The notes under the pieces are model-generated. The model saw only the letters and a list, made by a program, of their open reading frames with translations. It was not told where the DNA came from and did not search any database. The translations under genes and the position numbers were made by a program. 64,000 bases of DNA from CAIXSC01 sp046349915. Lineage in GTDB: Bacteria; Planctomycetota; Planctomycetia; Pirellulales; Pirellulaceae. The stretch lies in NCBI GenBank assembly GCA_046349915.1, contig JAXMBL010000004.1:186001-250000 (forward strand), read 5' to 3'. Positions 25,442 through 34,747 of this stretch are shown piece after piece. Numbering within the stretch: the stretch's first letter is position 1; every line of letters begins with the position of its first letter.

Positions 25442-26860
25442 ATGCTGACCCTTCATGCCCAAAGCTCTTCCCGTGACTGTTCGGGTTGGTCGCGACGAGA
25501 CTTTTTGCGAGTGGGTGCGCTGGGGATTGGTTCGTTGGCGCTGCCTGATTTGTTGCGAGCGAAGGCGGCGGCTGGAAGTGCGGGCAATGGTGGGTTCGTT
25601 CGTGACAAGTCGATCGTGCTGTTGTTCCTCGGGGGTGGAGCCAGCCATATCGAGACGTTTAATCCCAACATGATGGCGCCGTCCCCTTACTGTAGTGTGA
25701 CGGGGGAAGTGTCGACGGCGATTCCCGGAGTGTCGTTCGGAGGGACCTTCCCCGGCCTCGCTCGACTCGCCAAGCGGCTGGCCGTCGTTCGCTCGTTCCA
25801 GCATCCCATCGCGGATCACGTTGCGGCGATCATCCACATGCTGTCCGGAGGAACTCGGTCCAAGGCGGATGGCCGCGGGTTTAGTATGGGTTCGGCCTAT
25901 GCTCGGCTCCGAGGCGCCAATCACCCCGTCACCGGATTGCCTACCTACTCGCTTTTGACCGCTCCCGAAACCGATTCGCAATACCGTTCCGAGCGTTCGC
26001 GAGTGGAAACGGGTTCGAATCCGGGGACGTTGGGCGCGTCATACACTCCTTTCGATCCCACCGGCGCCAAGGCGCTCGATAACATGCGCTTGCGACTGCC
26101 GCTGGAAAGATTGGCCGATCGTCGGCAGTTGCGGGAATCGCTCGACTCGCTGCGCCGTGAGATCGACGCTAGCGGTTCGATGGCGAGTCTCGATCGATTT
26201 GAACAACAGGCGGTCGATTTGGTGACGCGTGGGGCGAGTTCGGCGTTTGATTTAACGACCGAGGATCCGCGCTTGGTCGAGCGATACGATACCAGCATGT
26301 TCCGCGTGGGAAACGTGGCGCAGCGCCCGCAACTGGTTCGCTCCTGCACACTGGGCCGGCAGCTACTCATGGCTCGACGTTTGTGCGAGTCCGGATGTGG
26401 ATTCGTTACGGTGCAGAGCGCTGGATGGGATAACCATGCGGACGGCAACAATCCCAATATGCTCGATGGGATGAATATGCTGGGCCCACCGCTCGATAAA
26501 GCGGTCTCGGCATTCCTTGAGGACGTTGAGTCTCGCGGGTTATCTGACCAGATCCTCTTGGTGATCACCGGAGACTTCGGTCGCACACCCAAGTTGAACA
26601 AGAAGGGCGGTCGAGACCACTGGGCCAATCTTTGTACGCTGGCGTTGGCGGGCGGAGGGTTGCGCATGGGGCAAGTGATCGGTCAATCGGCAAAGCAGAA
26701 CGACGTTCCGGCGACTGAACCAATCACGCCGGGGCAGCTAACGTCGACATTGCTGCACTCCTTGTTTGATGTTGGACGTATGCGACTGGAATCTGGCTTG
26801 CCTGTTGAGCTAACTCGATTGGCTCAAGACCATGCCCCGATTCGCGAATTGGTCGGCTAG
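25442..26860 (+). CDS. DUF1501 domain protein, Tat-exported
   Basis: 472-residue protein of the DUF1501 family (alkaline-phosphatase/sulfatase superfamily). It has a twin-arginine signal (WSRRDFLRVGALGIGSLALP, about residues 16-35), the N-terminal metal-site-like FLGGGASHIETFNP, a central SAGWDNHADGN and the C-terminal ITGDFGRTPKLNKKGGRDHW. The last motif carries the Asp/His pair usual for the superfamily. The ATG at 25442 immediately precedes the Tat region; a longer open frame upstream lacks support. Planctomycetes usually pair these proteins with DUF1553/DUF1549 cytochrome-like partners, but none is adjacent. Confidence 0.88.
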   Translation: MLTLHAQSSSRDCSGWSRRDFLRVGALGIGSLALPDLLRAKAAAGSAGNGGFVRDKSIVLLFLGGGASHIETFNPNMMAPSPYCSVTGEVSTAIPGVSFGGTFPGLARLAKRLAVVRSFQHPIADHVAAIIHMLSGGTRSKADGRGFSMGSAYARLRGANHPVTGLPTYSLLTAPETDSQYRSERSRVETGSNPGTLGASYTPFDPTGAKALDNMRLRLPLERLADRRQLRESLDSLRREIDASGSMASLDRFEQQAVDLVTRGASSAFDLTTEDPRLVERYDTSMFRVGNVAQRPQLVRSCTLGRQLLMARRLCESGCGFVTVQSAGWDNHADGNNPNMLDGMNMLGPPLDKAVSAFLEDVESRGLSDQILLVITGDFGRTPKLNKKGGRDHWANLCTLALAGGGLRMGQVIGQSAKQNDVPATEPITPGQLTSTLLHSLFDVGRMRLESGLPVELTRLAQDHAPIRELVG

Positions 26861-27003
26861 ACGACTCGGTGCGACCATTGACCCCATGGTCGACTCGCTC
26901 AGCGAGAAATCTCAAAAACTAGTGGCGGGTTCTCGGCTTCCTTTGCGGGCTAGTGGTGTTGACGCTCACCAACCCACACCACTCAGCCTGAAGGAACCCA
27001 GTC

Positions 27004-27477
27004 ATGAAGAAGATCATCCTCACCGTCGCCTTGGTCGTCCTGTCCGTCGGCTCGTTCGTCAGCGTTCGCCCTGCCGCCGCCCAGTCGGGACGGATCAATT
27101 TGGGGTCGATCGAACTTCAGTTCCATTCGAATGGCAACGCCGGTTGCAACGTCACCCCCGTCCGACCCTGCCCGAGCAGCTTGCCGCAGGTCCGACCTGA
27201 AACGTGCCCGCAGCCGGGCATCCCGGCTTGCCTGTTGGGGGAATGGGTCGAAGAGTGCAATAACGGAGCGGTCTGGTATCACCGCCTTTCGGCGTGCGGC
27301 ACTCATGAGATCACGATGGTCGCTCCCGATGGACGCGAACGCACGGTGACCTGCCAAGCGAGCTTCTGCCAAGGCACCCTGACGCTCTCGGGCGGCAAGT
27401 TCCGCGTCTCGCCGCCCCGCAACGGCTGTCTCAAGCTGTGCGGTCCGGACGGCCAATGCCGCTACTGGAACCGGTAG
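27004..27477 (+). CDS. Secreted cysteine-rich protein, unrecognised
   Basis: 157-residue protein with a clear signal peptide (MKKIILTVALVVLSVGSFVS, cleavage near AAAQ). The mature part has 11 cysteines (for example RPCPSS, ETCPQPG, CQASFCQG, CLKLCG) and would be disulfide-rich. A small beta-rich middle (GEWVEECNNGAVWYHRL, HEITMVAPDGRERTV) may form one compact domain. No family is recognised. AAGGAA about eight bases before the ATG supports the start. It stands alone between the DUF1501 and folC genes. Confidence 0.75.
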   Translation: MKKIILTVALVVLSVGSFVSVRPAAAQSGRINLGSIELQFHSNGNAGCNVTPVRPCPSSLPQVRPETCPQPGIPACLLGEWVEECNNGAVWYHRLSACGTHEITMVAPDGRERTVTCQASFCQGTLTLSGGKFRVSPPRNGCLKLCGPDGQCRYWNR

Positions 27478-27493
27478 TAACGAGTCCAACAAC

Positions 27494-27521
27494 CAATGAC
27501 GAATGACGAATGACCAATGAC
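27494..27521. repeat. Four 7-bp tandem units between convergent genes
   Basis: caatgac-gaatgac-gaatgac-caatgac, ending at the base before the folC stop codon. Intergenic microsatellite, no function evident. Confidence 0.85.
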
Positions 27522-28952
27522 CTACCCCGCAGCCGCTTCCCTAACCTCAGCCGCCAGGAAGAACGATCCCGTGACGCAGACAACGTGTTGAGGGGTGGCG
27601 AGTTGGCGAGCTCGCCGGACGGCCGCTGGCGATGAGTATTCGGTTTCGAGGATCGGCGAGAGGTTGGGCTGGGGCTCCGCGATACGTTCGGCGAGTTCGC
27701 GGAGTTCGGCCAGTGGCAGGGCGCGAGGGCTGTTTTGGAATTGAGTGAGGATGACGCGTTCGCAAGCGGGGAGAAGTAGTTGCAGGATGCCTGCGACATC
27801 TTTGTCCCGATTGACGGCGAAGACGACGATGCGAGGTCGGTTGGGAAAGTCTCGGTCGAGGGTTTCCAGGAGTGCTTGGATGGAAGCGACGTTGTGGGCG
27901 GCGTCGAGAATAATCGCCGGCGATTCGCTTACTACTTCGACACGGGCGGGGCAGGCGGCGTTCGCCAATCCCTCGCGAATGCTTGATTCGGGGAGGGGCC
28001 AGCCGGCTTCGCGGAGGCGTTGCAGAGTGGCCAGGGCGACGGCGGCGTTGAGTGCTTGGTGGGCGCCTCGCAGGCGGATGGCAACGTCTCGCAACTCGAA
28101 GGCGTAGCTGGGAGAGTGGGGAGGCGAGGAGTGGCGAGCTGGCTCCCAGTAGTCGATCACGGCGCCGGCGAGTGGGCCTGACGAGAGGGAGGACGCGGGG
28201 ACATAGGGTTGTTGGACGTAGCCGAATGCCTGTTCGAGTGCGAACAGAGGAGCGGCTTGTTCATGAGCGACTCGAGCGATGACTTGGCGTGGTTCGGCGG
28301 GGATAACGCCCGATACGACCGGGACGCCTGGCTTGATGATCCCCGCTTTTTCGCCAGCGATCGCGGCCAGAGTGTTTCCGAGTTGTTGGGTGTGGTCGAA
28401 GCTGATGGTCGTGATGACCGAGACGGTCGGGTGGCAGATGTTGGTGGAATCGAGTCGGCCGCCCATGCCGACTTCCAGCACCGTGGCGTCGCATCGCTGG
28501 CGGGCGAAGTGCAGGAAAGCGAGTGCGGTGACGATGTCGAAAAAGGTGGGGCCGGCGCCGGGGAGGCCTGCGGCTTCCGATTCGCGGTCCAGGTCAGCGA
28601 CGGGGCCTCGGACCGATTCGACCAATTCAGCAAACTCGGCGGATTCGCAGGGTTGGCCGTTGATGGCAAGTCGTTCGTGGAGGCTTTCGAGGTGGGGGGA
28701 GGTGTAGAGAGCGGTGCGAAGCCCGGCGGCTCGTAGAGTCGCCGCGAGCATGGCGGCCGTCGATCCTTTGCCCTTAGTGCCCGCGATATGGATTACTTTT
28801 TGGCCGAGATGCGGGTCCCCTAGTCGTTCGAGCAGGGAGCGCATGACATGCAGCTTGAATTCCCGAGCCGAGGCGGGCGGGGTTCGCTCGTAGTCGATCC
28901 GTCGGTAGAGAAAGCCGAGTGGGTCGGAGTCATCTTGAGGAGGGGCTGGCAT
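27522..28952 (-). CDS. folC: Folylpolyglutamate/dihydrofolate synthase
   Basis: 476-residue Mur-ligase-family enzyme that adds glutamate to folates, and possibly to dihydropteroate, using ATP. The P-loop HIAGTKGKGSTAAML (about residues 55-69) and TSPHLESLHERLAING are diagnostic. The omega-loop region ATVLEVGMGGRLDSTN and the later HTQQLGNTLAAIAGEKAGIIK are also typical. The C-terminal ligase domain contains ILDAAHNVAS. The length is slightly above the usual 420-450 because of a short insert around YVPASSLSSGPLAG. The start at 28952 is the first ATG and shows no strong ribosome site. It is divergent from the ABC transporter operon. Confidence 0.93.
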   Translation of the reverse strand: MPAPPQDDSDPLGFLYRRIDYERTPPASAREFKLHVMRSLLERLGDPHLGQKVIHIAGTKGKGSTAAMLAATLRAAGLRTALYTSPHLESLHERLAINGQPCESAEFAELVESVRGPVADLDRESEAAGLPGAGPTFFDIVTALAFLHFARQRCDATVLEVGMGGRLDSTNICHPTVSVITTISFDHTQQLGNTLAAIAGEKAGIIKPGVPVVSGVIPAEPRQVIARVAHEQAAPLFALEQAFGYVQQPYVPASSLSSGPLAGAVIDYWEPARHSSPPHSPSYAFELRDVAIRLRGAHQALNAAVALATLQRLREAGWPLPESSIREGLANAACPARVEVVSESPAIILDAAHNVASIQALLETLDRDFPNRPRIVVFAVNRDKDVAGILQLLLPACERVILTQFQNSPRALPLAELRELAERIAEPQPNLSPILETEYSSPAAVRRARQLATPQHVVCVTGSFFLAAEVREAAAG

Positions 28953-29241
28953 GCGGCAACAGTGAAAGAGGTGCGGAATAATCGGGTCATCGAGTCTGTC
29001 CGGCGCCTGCGGCCTTGAGTGATCCTAAGTTCTTCATGTTCCTTAGGGTTGCACGCCGGGCGTTTCTTGCAACGGTGGGGACGGCATTTTATAGTACGAG
29101 CTTCCATTTTTCGTACCCTAGGCGATTCCAGCGTCGCGAAGCGCTGGTTTCGGTGGGGCTCGTTATTTTTCGGGCGCGAACCTTTCGTTGGCGGCCCGCG
29201 TAATACCGTGGCAAACTTCGCTCTTCGCCTGGAGTTCGTCC

Positions 29242-30177
29242 ATGAATGCTACCGTCACCGCGACTGCGGGGAACTCCCCGTCCGGCGCCGGAACTTCGTC
29301 CGAGATTGTGATCGAAACTCGAAGCCTCACCAAGGATTATCGCGATTTCTGGGGTCGTCCCAAGGTCCGGGCGCTCAAGGCGCTCGACTTGGAAGTCCGC
29401 CGCGGCGAGATCTTCGGCTTGTTGGGGCCCAACGGTTCGGGCAAATCGACCACCATCAAGTTGTTGTTGGGGTTGTTGTTTCCGACGAGCGGCCACGCGT
29501 TGGTGTTCAACAAGGAAGCGACTGACGTCAGCAAGAACGAGCGGATCGGGTATCTGCCCGAAGAATCGTACCTCTACAAGTTCTTGAACGCCCAGGAAAC
29601 GCTCGACTTCTACGGCCGACTGTTCAATATGCCATCGGACGTGCGGAAGCAGCGGGTGGAAGAGTTGATCAAGCAAGTCGGGTTGGATAAAGCGAAGCGT
29701 CGGCAGTTGCGTGAATATTCGAAGGGCATGACTCGCCGCGTCGGTTTGGCTCAAGCGCTGATCAATGACCCCGAGTTGCTGTTGCTGGACGAACCCACCT
29801 CGGGGCTCGACCCGCTGGGTACTCACGAAATGAAGGAGATGATCCTGCAGCTCAAGGCTCAGGGAAAGACGATCGTGATGTGCAGCCACTTGCTGGCGGA
29901 CGTGCAGGATGTGTGCGACCGTATCGCGATTTTGCATCAGGGCGAACTCAAGGAGTTGGGTCGAGTCGACTCGTTGTTGGCGGTGAAGGACGTTACTCAA
30001 ATCCGAGCGAAGGGGTTGAGTAAGCAGGCGGAGGAAGAGATCCGAGCGGTAATCGCGCGGCACGGGGGGAACGTCGAGGACATCAGCAATCCGACGACGA
30101 CGTTGGAAGAGTTGTTCTTGACGACGGTCCAGACGAGCGAGTCCCGACCTGGACGACGTCCGACGGAAAAGAAGTAA
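29242..30177 (+). CDS. ABC-2 transporter ATP-binding protein
   Basis: 311-residue ATPase energising the following permease. Walker A GPNGSGKST, the signature in the YSKGMTRRVGLAQAL form, Walker B LLLLDEPTSGLDP and the H-loop MCSHLL are all intact. The C-terminal extension (from about residue 235) ends in the usual TTLEELFLTTV. The ATG at 29242 has GGAG nine bases upstream. It leads a three-gene operon with the permease and a proline/lysine/glutamate-rich membrane protein. Confidence 0.92.
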   Translation: MNATVTATAGNSPSGAGTSSEIVIETRSLTKDYRDFWGRPKVRALKALDLEVRRGEIFGLLGPNGSGKSTTIKLLLGLLFPTSGHALVFNKEATDVSKNERIGYLPEESYLYKFLNAQETLDFYGRLFNMPSDVRKQRVEELIKQVGLDKAKRRQLREYSKGMTRRVGLAQALINDPELLLLDEPTSGLDPLGTHEMKEMILQLKAQGKTIVMCSHLLADVQDVCDRIAILHQGELKELGRVDSLLAVKDVTQIRAKGLSKQAEEEIRAVIARHGGNVEDISNPTTTLEELFLTTVQTSESRPGRRPTEKK

Positions 30178-30232
30178 GGCCCCCGCGCAGGGTTTGGCCT
30201 GCGCTAGATATCCCCGCGAAAGATTCGACGCC

Positions 30233-32146
30233 ATGCCGATAGAATACGAAATCCTGCCGTTTTTCGACTGGCTGTTTCCAGCCGTCAACCGCGGCTACGG
30301 GGCGCTGGCCTACTTCCTCGCCTCCGTCGCGTTGCTCTCCTTCCTCGCACTGCTCGCCTGGTACACCGTTTCGGCCTACTTTCTGGGGGCGAGCGAGGCG
30401 TTTTATGCAGTGGCGAAAGTGGTTTACAAGGCGTTCGCCGACGACCTACCCAATTTTTCGTTTCGCCGCACGCTTGCCATGGCGGAACTGACGGTTCGCG
30501 AAGCGATCCGGCGGCGAGTGTTGGTGGCGTTTGTCGTGTTCGTGCTCGTGTTGTTGTTCGCCGGCTTGTTCATGGACATCAACAGCGACAATCCCGCACG
30601 CATTTATTTGAGTTTTGTGCTGAATTCCAGCTACTTCCTGATCCTCCTGCTGTCGGTGGTGTTGTCGACGTTCAGCTTGCCGACGGAAGTTAAGACTCGC
30701 ACGATCTACTCGCTGGTAACCAAGCCGATACGGGCCGGTGAAATTGTCCTTGGCAAGATCCTGGGCTTTACGGTCATCGGGACCGCCGTGCTCGCCGTGA
30801 TGTGCGTCGTCAGCTATTTCTTCGTCGTCCGGGGGCTTGATCACCAGCACACGATTTTGCCGGAGAATGTCGAGCGAATTGGCGAGGGAGATTCGTTGGC
30901 GGCGCGAGGACGCACTACGACCAACTCGCGCCATCACCACACGTTTACGATCGGCGACGACGGCATTGGTCGTACTGACCCGGCGATGGGGCACTGGCAC
31001 TCAGTGCAAGCGATTCGCGAGGGGGATGCGATCCGGTACGAGGTGGGACCGCACGAAGGATTGTTGGTCGCTCGCGTGCCGCACTACGGTGCACTTCGTT
31101 TCTTGGATCGCCAGGGCCGGCCCGAGGCCCGCGGGGTGAGCGTCGGACAAGAGTGGTCGTATCGCAGTTACATCGAAGGGCGGACTCAATCGACGGCGAT
31201 CTGGGCGTTCACCGGGGTGACCGCGTCGGCGTATCCGGAGAGCGAGTTCCCGGACGGGCTGCCCATTGAGATGAATTTGCGAGTCTTCCGTACTCACAAG
31301 GGGGACATCGAATCGCCGATTGTGGGCGAAATTGTGCTGGTGAACCCCAACGAACGGGCGAAGATCAAACGCAGCGAGGTGATTACGTTCCCGGCCCGCG
31401 AGTTTGTGCGGTCGGAGAAGATGATCCCGTGGAAGCTGAAAGGGGTCGACGCGGAAGGCAAGGTGGTGGACGTCGATCTCATCAAGGATCTGACGGATAA
31501 CGGAGCGGTCGAGGTTCATGTCCGCTGCGGGCAGGCTGCTCAGTACTTCGGGATGGCTCAACCTGACCTGTTCTTGCAGGCCGCGGAGCGTCCTTTCCTG
31601 GAGAATTTTGTGAAGGGGCACGTGAGCATCTGGTTGCAGATGCTGATGGTGATCTCAATGGGGGTGATGTTCAGCACCTTCTTGAGCGGCCCTGTTTCGA
31701 TGTTGGCGATGTTCATCAGTTTTGCGTTCGGGTACTTCTCGAGTTTCGTGACTCAGTTATTCGAGGGCGTGTTCCAGGGAACAGACCCGGTGAAGACGGT
31801 GGTGCGAAACTTGTTCGGGATCGAAGAGGGCGCCGGTTTGGAAGGTGGAGGACCGATCGAGGCGGTTTTCCGCATCTTCCGGCAGCTGAACTTGTCGGCC
31901 GAATTGGAACTTGGTTTCGCCGAACAGCCCATTAAGTATGTCGACATGGGCGGCATGCTGCTGCTCAGGTTGTTATTGCAAGTGTTCCCCGATTTCAGTC
32001 GATTCGATAATTCGGACTTCGTCGAGTATGGTTTTGCGGTTGATCCGGACCTGCTCGCTATTCAGACGGTGACTGCGCTGGCGTTCACCAGCGTGACAGC
32101 CGTCATCGGCTACTTCTTCCTTAAGACACGGGAGTTGGCCGCATGA
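30233..32146 (+). CDS. ABC-2 type permease with large external domain
   Basis: 637-residue membrane protein. Helices lie near the N-terminus (about residues 20-50), around 95-210 (three or four) and in the C-terminal third, separated by a roughly 250-residue soluble region starting at HQHTILPENVERI. The pattern PTEVKTRTIYSLVTKPIRAGEIVLGK is typical of ABC-2 permeases. It probably exports a cell-envelope component with the preceding ATPase, but no substrate can be assigned. The upstream ATP-binding gene ends 55 bases earlier; the stop overlaps the next gene (ATGA). A TTG 13 codons upstream is a less likely start. Confidence 0.87.
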   Translation: MPIEYEILPFFDWLFPAVNRGYGALAYFLASVALLSFLALLAWYTVSAYFLGASEAFYAVAKVVYKAFADDLPNFSFRRTLAMAELTVREAIRRRVLVAFVVFVLVLLFAGLFMDINSDNPARIYLSFVLNSSYFLILLLSVVLSTFSLPTEVKTRTIYSLVTKPIRAGEIVLGKILGFTVIGTAVLAVMCVVSYFFVVRGLDHQHTILPENVERIGEGDSLAARGRTTTNSRHHHTFTIGDDGIGRTDPAMGHWHSVQAIREGDAIRYEVGPHEGLLVARVPHYGALRFLDRQGRPEARGVSVGQEWSYRSYIEGRTQSTAIWAFTGVTASAYPESEFPDGLPIEMNLRVFRTHKGDIESPIVGEIVLVNPNERAKIKRSEVITFPAREFVRSEKMIPWKLKGVDAEGKVVDVDLIKDLTDNGAVEVHVRCGQAAQYFGMAQPDLFLQAAERPFLENFVKGHVSIWLQMLMVISMGVMFSTFLSGPVSMLAMFISFAFGYFSSFVTQLFEGVFQGTDPVKTVVRNLFGIEEGAGLEGGGPIEAVFRIFRQLNLSAELELGFAEQPIKYVDMGGMLLLRLLLQVFPDFSRFDNSDFVEYGFAVDPDLLAIQTVTALAFTSVTAVIGYFFLKTRELAA

Positions 32147-34041
32147 GCCGCAACCGCTCTTTCCGCCGTAAGATCGCCTACGGAACGATTATCGCGCTGC
32201 TCTCTTTCCCTTTGTTCTACCTGGGCCAACCCGCGGCCCCGAACGAACAGGGAGGCAAGCTCGCGCAAATGCGCACGCAGTACAGTCTCGCCCAAGCCAC
32301 GCTCGGAGAGATTGATCCGGCGAGCGAGACGATGAAGCTGGTCACGCTTGGTCTACGTCCTGTCGCCTGGATGGCGTTGATGGAGCGAGCGGAGACGTAC
32401 AAGAAGAAGGAGAATTGGGACGCGCTGGCCGTCACGCTCAACCAACTCACCAAGCTGGACCCCAACGTGATCGCGATTTGGGAGTTTCAGGCGCATAACT
32501 TGTCGTACAACGTGTCGGTTGAGTTCGATGACTACCGGCACCGGTATCTCTGGGTGAAGAAGGGAATCGACTTCCTGATCTTGGGGACGCACTACAACCG
32601 GAACGAACCCAAGCTCGACTGGAACATCGGCTGGTACTTGGGGCATAAGATCGGCAAGTCGGACGAGCAGCGTCCGTTCCGCAGGATGTTCCGCGGCGAC
32701 GAAGACTTCCATCTGTCGCTGCAGACCGAGGGGGAAGTTGTCATTGAACAGCCAGATGCTCAGGGGCCCGATGGTCGACCTGACAATTGGCTGGTGGGTC
32801 GGCAGTGGTATCTCAAGGCCGAGAATGCCGTGAATCAGGGACGGCCGTTGCGAGGCAAAAGTCCCCTGCTCTTCTACGCCGACGCCCCGATGGCTCGTAT
32901 CAATTTCTCGACGGCCATCGAGGAAGAAGGGTGGCTCGACGAAAAGGCCCGTATCGCCTGGGAGAAGTCGGGGAACGAATGGCGTCAGTATGGCGATCGT
33001 TCGATTCCGCACACCTCGGGGCATATGGTGCGTTTGAACGACATGGACCGTCTGGTCGCCGAACGCGAGTCGATGGAGAAGAAGCTGGATGAACTTGTTC
33101 CGGGAGCTCGTGAGAAGATCTCGGCGGAGAAGAAGGCGTCGCTGACCGCCGAACAGTTGGCGGTCCTGTCGGTTCCGATGGCGACTCGCTCGCCCCAGCA
33201 AAACATGATGGCGTATGCGACGAGCCAAGCGTTGGTGGTGACTCCCGCGGAAATCGCGTTGCGAGCTTCCGAGGAGAATAAAGCCAAGGCGCTCAATTTG
33301 GCTGAACGTATCATGGAGCACGAAGAGATCCAGGTGGGGCATACGGCGGCGTATCGCAACCAGGTGAATTACCCCTACTGGGCGACTCGCTGTCAAATGG
33401 AGCAAACGGCAACTGCCGTCGACGCTCGTCGTTTGATCTTCGAGGCCGACAAGTTCATGGATAACGCCGACCCCGAGAATGCGAAAAAGGCGTTCGAGGA
33501 GTCGTTCGAGAAATGGGCGCAGTTGATGGAGCAGTTCCCCGACCTGCGGGATGATTTGACGTTTACCGATCTGGGCAAGGAGATCGGCAAGTACAACCAA
33601 GTGCTTGGACAACTGGATCTGAAGCTTCCAGCCGACTTCAAGCTGAAGGAACTTTGGGTCCGGCACGCGGAACGCAACAATCTGCCGCGTGAGTTGAGTA
33701 CCGATGCTTCGAAGGAAGCGGAAAAACCGCAAGAGAAGTCCGACAAAGAAACGCCCAAGGAAGAAAAACCGCAAGACAAACCGGCGGATAAGCCAACTGA
33801 AAAACCGACGGAGAAGCCAGCGGAAGGGAAGCCCGCGGAGAAGCCCACAGACGAGAAGCCAGCCGAAAAGCCGGCGGAGAAGCCGGCGGAGAAGCCAGCG
33901 GAAGGGAAGCCTGCTGATGAAAAGCCGGCTGAGAAACCCGCCGAGGAAAAACCAAGCGCCGAGAAGCCAGCCGAGCCGAAGCCTGCTGAAGAGAAGCCAA
34001 CAGCAGAGAAACCAGCTGAAGAGAAGCCGTCCAATGAGTGA
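32143..34041 (+). CDS. Membrane-anchored protein with PAEKP-repeat tail
   Basis: 632-residue protein coupled to the ABC permease by an ATGA overlap. One N-terminal helix (IAYGTIIALLSFPLFYLG) probably anchors it. A helical soluble region of about 480 residues follows, with no recognised domain. The last 110 residues are a low-complexity tail of EKPAEKPAEG-type units, Pro/Glu/Lys-rich and likely extended, a plausible spacer through the cell envelope. With no family assigned, its role is inferred only from linkage: an accessory of the transporter, perhaps bridging to the envelope. A strong hairpin terminator follows 14 bases downstream. Confidence 0.8.
   Translation: MSRNRSFRRKIAYGTIIALLSFPLFYLGQPAAPNEQGGKLAQMRTQYSLAQATLGEIDPASETMKLVTLGLRPVAWMALMERAETYKKKENWDALAVTLNQLTKLDPNVIAIWEFQAHNLSYNVSVEFDDYRHRYLWVKKGIDFLILGTHYNRNEPKLDWNIGWYLGHKIGKSDEQRPFRRMFRGDEDFHLSLQTEGEVVIEQPDAQGPDGRPDNWLVGRQWYLKAENAVNQGRPLRGKSPLLFYADAPMARINFSTAIEEEGWLDEKARIAWEKSGNEWRQYGDRSIPHTSGHMVRLNDMDRLVAERESMEKKLDELVPGAREKISAEKKASLTAEQLAVLSVPMATRSPQQNMMAYATSQALVVTPAEIALRASEENKAKALNLAERIMEHEEIQVGHTAAYRNQVNYPYWATRCQMEQTATAVDARRLIFEADKFMDNADPENAKKAFEESFEKWAQLMEQFPDLRDDLTFTDLGKEIGKYNQVLGQLDLKLPADFKLKELWVRHAERNNLPRELSTDASKEAEKPQEKSDKETPKEEKPQDKPADKPTEKPTEKPAEGKPAEKPTDEKPAEKPAEKPAEKPAEGKPADEKPAEKPAEEKPSAEKPAEPKPAEEKPTAEKPAEEKPSNE
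33730..34035 (+). repeat. Degenerate coding repeat (PAEKP-type)
   Basis: Imperfect units around gagaagccagcggaaaag encode Glu-Lys-Pro-Ala repeats in the tail of the membrane protein. The opposite strand reads as a long open frame of FSAGFSS repeats, an artefact of the codon pattern. Confidence 0.9.
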
Positions 34042-34055
34042 TTAGCCTGTCGGAA

Positions 34056-34094
34056 GTGCCGCTGATCGTGATTCGATCAGCGGCACGGCTTTTC
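34056..34094 (+). terminator. Rho-independent terminator of the ABC operon
   Basis: Perfect 13-bp stem (gtgccgctgatcg / cgatcagcggcac) with loop tgatt, followed by ggcttttct. It lies 14 bases after the preceding stop codon. Confidence 0.9.
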
Positions 34095-34268
34095 TGTATC
34101 TAAACCGCTCGTCAGGCAAGTCTGAACTCACCCCTTCAGTGCCATTCCGTGTCTTTCCGTGGCCAGTTTTTTTGGGGCGGCGCTGGTACGGCGGTGCTGG
34201 TACGCGGTGCAGCTGATCATCTCGCGAAGCGAGATGGCTACGCGAAGCGAGATGGCTACCTGCCGTGG

Positions 34269-34571
34269 CTAGTTGTTGCTGAAGCCGAGTTGGACGGGTT
34301 CGCCGAGCGGGTTTTGCAGAAACTTGCGATAGCAATCCAGACACAGATCGAAACGCTTCTGCACTGGGAGCCCAAGAGCAATATCGTCGTCGTCGCTATC
34401 GGTCAGTTCTTCCAGCAGCTCTTGCACTTCTTCCAAATAATCTCGGTCGTCCGGCGACTCGTGATCTTCCAGGGGTTCCATGGCGACCTGTGCGTCGATC
34501 TTGACGATGTATCTCAGCTCTTGGGATGGATCCAGTTCGCGTTTGCATCGATCGCACGAATAATGAATCAT
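34269..34571 (-). CDS. Small acidic zinc-ribbon-like protein
   Basis: 100-residue protein with two CxxC pairs, CDRC (residues 6-9) and CLDC (about 77-80), which could bind one zinc ion. Between them is a very acidic linker (EELTDSDDDD). It resembles small regulatory or ribosome-associated planctomycete proteins, but no family can be named. It faces the ABC operon terminator, on the opposite strand from both neighbouring transporter operons. Confidence 0.7.
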   Translation of the reverse strand: MIHYSCDRCKRELDPSQELRYIVKIDAQVAMEPLEDHESPDDRDYLEEVQELLEELTDSDDDDIALGLPVQKRFDLCLDCYRKFLQNPLGEPVQLGFSNN

Positions 34572-34747
34572 GACCGCACCTCATGATTGAGAATGAATGC
34601 CGCCCGGAGACTTCATCGTAATGCGGCGGCGCACTCAATCGCAAGGCGAACTCGAGCGAATTGAATGGCTGGGGTAGTCGGAAAGTCGAATCTGTCTAGG
34701 ATAGTGCGTAATCGAGAGAACAACGGGGGAGTTTTCGCGCCGTGCCC

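Noticed and set aside
26008..26025. tRNA-like T-arm (ggttcgaatccg)
   Set aside because: Inside the DUF1501 coding sequence with no matching acceptor or anticodon arms.
29089..30288. 399-residue open frame on the minus strand
   Set aside because: Antisense to the ABC ATPase gene, which has all catalytic motifs.
32353..33774. 473-residue open frame on the minus strand
   Set aside because: Antisense to the PAEKP-tail membrane protein gene, with no motifs or ribosome site.
33393..34034. FSAGFSS-repeat protein on the minus strand
   Set aside because: The repetitive Phe/Ser/Gly/Ala sequence is the reverse reading of the PAEKP coding repeat, not a separate gene.
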